A stretch of DNA of 64,000 nucleotides from Rariloculus sp965263005 (lineage in GTDB: Bacteria; Pseudomonadota; Gammaproteobacteria; Steroidobacterales; Rariloculaceae): assembly GCF_965263005.1 (NCBI RefSeq), contig NZ_OZ253579.1, positions 744,001 through 808,000 on the forward strand, in the 5' to 3' direction. Below the pieces are notes generated by a model. The model did no database searches and had not been told where the DNA came from. It saw only the letters and a program-made list of their open reading frames with translations. Every line of letters starts with the position of its first letter. The first letter of the stretch is position 1. Shown piece by piece: positions 61,869 through 64,000 of this stretch. Made by a program: the position numbers and the translations under genes.

Positions 61869-63053
61869 ATGAGCAACGGTAACGCGATGGGCACGAATTC
61901 GTTCCGCGCCCGCAGCCGATCGAAACGGTTGTACGCCGCCGTCGCGATCGCTGCAATCGCGGCAGTGGCGCTCTTGTCGGCGGGATTGTCGGCCGCGCAC
62001 GACGGCGCCGGATCCGCGCTTCGCATGGCGCCGCCGGGCGCGGTGTCCTTTGCCGACGTTGTCGAGCGCGTGAGTCCGGCCGTCGTCAATATCGCGGTCA
62101 CGAAGTCGGCGGTATCGATATCGACCGGCGTCAGGCCGGACGGGTTCCCGCGCGGCGGACCCGAACTCGACGAGTTCTTCAGACGATTCTTCGGCGCACC
62201 GGACGGGCCGAGGTTTCCGCGCCGGATGCAGGGCGCGGGTTCCGGGTTCATCATCGACCCGGAGGGGTATATCGCGACAAATCAGCACGTGATCGATGGC
62301 GCCGAAGAGATCGTCGTCACGCTACAGTCCGGCGAGCAGCTCGACGCCGTCGTGATCGGTCAGGACGAGCGAACGGACCTGGCGCTTATCAAGGTCGATG
62401 TGCCGCGCGAGCTCGCGGCGCTCGAGTTCGGCGATTCTGACAGCGCGCGCGTCGGCGAATGGGTGCTCGCGATAGGCAATCCTTTCGGTCTCGGCGGCAC
62501 GGCGACTGCGGGAATCATCTCGGCGCGGGGCCGCGACATCCAGTCCGGGCCGTACGATGACTACCTGCAGATCGACGCACCGATCAATTCGGGCAACTCC
62601 GGCGGCCCTGTCTTTAATGGTGAGGGCGAGGTCATTGGCGTCAACACCGCGATCTACTCGCCGAACGGCGGCAGCATCGGGATCGGATTCGCGATTCCGG
62701 CCAATCAGGCGAAATCGGTCATCGACGAGCTCAAGGCCGACGGCTCCATCGAGCGCGGCTGGCTCGGCGTTGCGATCAGCACCGTCGATCGCGAGCTTGC
62801 CGAATCGCTGGGCTTGAGCGAGGAGCACGGCGTCCTGATCGCGAACGTCGAGCAAGGCGGACCGGCCGACCGCGCAGGCCTGCTTGAAGGCGACATCGTC
62901 ACTCAGTTCGATGAAGCGCCCGTCGATTCGGCGAGAACCCTGAGCCGGCTCGTCGGCGCGAGAGATGCCAACGAACGGGTATCTCTGCGTGTGTGGCGGG
63001 ACGGCGACGCACTCGAACTGTCCGTGGAGCTTGGCGAACTCGCGACCACCTGA
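61869..63053 (+). CDS. Do/HtrA-family periplasmic serine protease with one PDZ domain
   Basis: The protein has 394 residues; the ATG at 61869 follows AGGAGG. A signal helix (KRLYAAVAIAAIAAVALLSA) is followed by the trypsin-like domain, with His in YIATNQHVIDG, Asp in DERTDLALIKVD and Ser in NSGNSGGPVFN. A PDZ domain follows (RGWLGVAISTVDRELAESLG, GPADRAGLLEGDIVTQF). It degrades or refolds misfolded envelope proteins. DegP has two PDZ domains, so this is closer to the DegS/one-PDZ kind or a shortened Do. A clear terminator follows at 63098. Confidence 0.93.
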   Translation: MSNGNAMGTNSFRARSRSKRLYAAVAIAAIAAVALLSAGLSAAHDGAGSALRMAPPGAVSFADVVERVSPAVVNIAVTKSAVSISTGVRPDGFPRGGPELDEFFRRFFGAPDGPRFPRRMQGAGSGFIIDPEGYIATNQHVIDGAEEIVVTLQSGEQLDAVVIGQDERTDLALIKVDVPRELAALEFGDSDSARVGEWVLAIGNPFGLGGTATAGIISARGRDIQSGPYDDYLQIDAPINSGNSGGPVFNGEGEVIGVNTAIYSPNGGSIGIGFAIPANQAKSVIDELKADGSIERGWLGVAISTVDRELAESLGLSEEHGVLIANVEQGGPADRAGLLEGDIVTQFDEAPVDSARTLSRLVGARDANERVSLRVWRDGDALELSVELGELATT

Positions 63054-63097
63054 GCGCCGCGGCGCGTTGCGGCCGGGCTGAAAGAATCCCCCAATTA

Positions 63098-63130
63098 GCG
63101 CCCCGTTTCCCCCGCGGGGCGCCTTTTTTT
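63098..63130 (+). terminator. rho-independent terminator after the Do protease
   Basis: The stem GCGCCCCG (63098-63105) pairs perfectly with CGGGGCGC (63115-63122) around a 9-nt loop, and CTTTTTTT follows directly. It lies 45 bp after the protease stop. Confidence 0.9.
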
Positions 63131-63190
63131 GCCCCGTGGCCGGTTGACTGGCGACCCGCTAGATAAACCGGGTATCCCCTGCTAGTCTCG

Positions 63191-64000
63191 ATGCTTCTCA
63201 TGCGCAGCTTGCTCAAGGACCCGTTGCTCCACTTTCTCGTGCTCGGCGGAGCGTTGTTTGCCGTCTTCTATTGGCGCGGCGATACGGGTGAAGATGGCAG
63301 AGCGCGGATCCAGGTCAGCGCCGAGCAGGTCGAGCAGTTGCGCCGGGCAGCAACACTGTTGAACGGCCGCGAACCGAGCGAAGAGGAGCTTGCCGCACTC
63401 GTCGAGCCGGCCATTCGCGACGAGATCATGTACCGCGAAGCGCTTGCCCTGAGTCTGGACGTCAATGACGACGAGGTGCGCACGCGCCTGGTCGAGAAAA
63501 TGCGGTACCTGACCGAGGACCTTGCCGATCCCGAGCCTGCGTCGGAGGAGGAATTGCGGGCGTTTTTCGACGCTTCACCGGAGCGGTTTCTGATTCCCGC
63601 GCTGGTGACCTTCGATCAGGTCTATTTCAGTCCGCGCGAGCGTGGCGATGCGCTCGACTCGGATGTTGCCGGGGCGCTCGCGGTGCTGACTGACGGTGGC
63701 GATCATGCCGGCCTCGGCGATCGCACGCCGTTACAGGGCCGGTTCGTCGAAGCGCCGCGCGAGCAGGTCGAGATCCTCTTTGGCGCCGCGCTGACCGAGG
63801 CCGTGTACACGATGGAACCCGATGTCTGGACCGGGCCGTTCGAGTCCGACTTCGGCTTGCATCTCGTGCGTTTGGTGTCGCGCAGCGAGGCTCGGCAGCC
63901 GGCCTTCGGGGAGGTTCGCGACGAGGCGCTCGAGCAGTTCGCGGAGGATCGCCGGAATCGGGCCAATGAAGCGAATTACGCCGAGATTCGGGCACGCTAC
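63191..64000 (+). CDS. PpiC-type peptidyl-prolyl isomerase family protein (3' end beyond window)
   Basis: The frame is open from ATG 63191 (or 63200) to the window edge, 270 codons. A membrane helix (LLHFLVLGGALFAVFYW) is followed by a SurA/PpiD-like helical region (LVEPAIRDEIMYREALALSL, DVNDDEVRTRLVEKMRYL). A parvulin domain then seems to begin at PALVTFDQVYFSPRERGDAL and continue to WTGPFESDFGLHLVRLVSRS. It assists folding of exported proteins. The stop lies outside. Confidence 0.85.
   Translation, partial: MLLMRSLLKDPLLHFLVLGGALFAVFYWRGDTGEDGRARIQVSAEQVEQLRRAATLLNGREPSEEELAALVEPAIRDEIMYREALALSLDVNDDEVRTRLVEKMRYLTEDLADPEPASEEELRAFFDASPERFLIPALVTFDQVYFSPRERGDALDSDVAGALAVLTDGGDHAGLGDRTPLQGRFVEAPREQVEILFGAALTEAVYTMEPDVWTGPFESDFGLHLVRLVSRSEARQPAFGEVRDEALEQFAEDRRNRANEANYAEIRARY

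Noticed and set aside
1..64000. tRNA, rRNA or CRISPR arrays
   Set aside because: No cloverleaf-like sequence, ribosomal RNA sequence or regularly spaced repeat-spacer array was noticed on reading.

Overview
The window is 64 kb of GC-rich DNA that is densely coded on both strands. The gene content (RND efflux with a membrane fusion protein, a BamA/TamA-type outer membrane protein, an autotransporter-type barrel remnant, a Do-type periplasmic protease, AlkB-like and tannase-like enzymes, many small toxin-antitoxin modules) points to a Gram-negative member of the Pseudomonadota, most likely an environmental gammaproteobacterium. I cannot name the species. No rRNA, tRNA or CRISPR array was recognised.

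Layout. 1-3.3 kb (minus strand): an RND pump with its membrane fusion protein, and methylmalonate-semialdehyde dehydrogenase. 3.4-15.4 kb: the most interesting part, a RiPP (ribosomally made, modified peptide) locus of the NHLM/NHLP type. Three genes form a dedicated peptidase/export complex (HlyD-like adaptor, C39 peptidase-ABC transporter, second ABC protein). They are followed by an AlkB-like membrane di-iron oxygenase, an E1-like/YcaO azoline-forming cyclodehydratase fusion and an unrecognised 366-residue protein. At the far end, on the opposite strand, lies a 91-residue NHLP precursor whose predicted core is only LCCCL. A methyltransferase fragment without its SAM-binding glycine loop is fused against the 3' end of the precursor gene. 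15.6-23 kb: an RND exporter fragment, a nucleobase permease with a C-terminal ATPase-like domain, an M20 peptidase, and a formate dehydrogenase whose alpha subunit is split over two genes and which has no NADH/FMN subunit nearby.

23-28.2 kb is a mobile and toxin-antitoxin zone: a VapBC pair, an IS21-family element (24341-27017) inserted with a 6-bp target duplication into an AAA ATPase gene that is also truncated at its 3' end, and a PIN/ribbon-helix-helix pair. 28.5-36 kb is an Opp-type peptide ABC importer operon (A-B-C-D-F) ending in a glycerophosphodiester phosphodiesterase; the OppC permease carries an inserted fibronectin-III-like domain. 36-38.7 kb holds a cyclophilin, an SRAP/HMCES-type protein and an NrtS-like small membrane protein. 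39-42.6 kb is a second defence/TA zone: AbiE with an in-frame stop in the toxin gene, a PIN/AbrB pair and an internally deleted amidohydrolase.

42.8-55.5 kb carries an XRE regulator with an unknown partner, secreted small proteins, a GST, a BamA/TamA-like protein with a methyltransferase, a VanY-like peptidase, a hydrolase with a DNA glycosylase, a tannase-like esterase flanked by 53-bp imperfect direct repeats, an orphan ModA, a metallo-beta-lactamase-fold hydrolase and a secreted protein. 55.4-57.5 kb is gene debris (PIN toxin remnant, autotransporter barrel remnant). 57.6-64 kb has a Fic protein, an alpha-E fragment, a two-component system divergent from a Do/HtrA protease, a clear terminator, and the start of a PpiC-type isomerase cut off by the window end. 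A 35-bp sequence recurs three times (38.6, 41.6 and 55.5 kb), each time beside TA or decayed genes.
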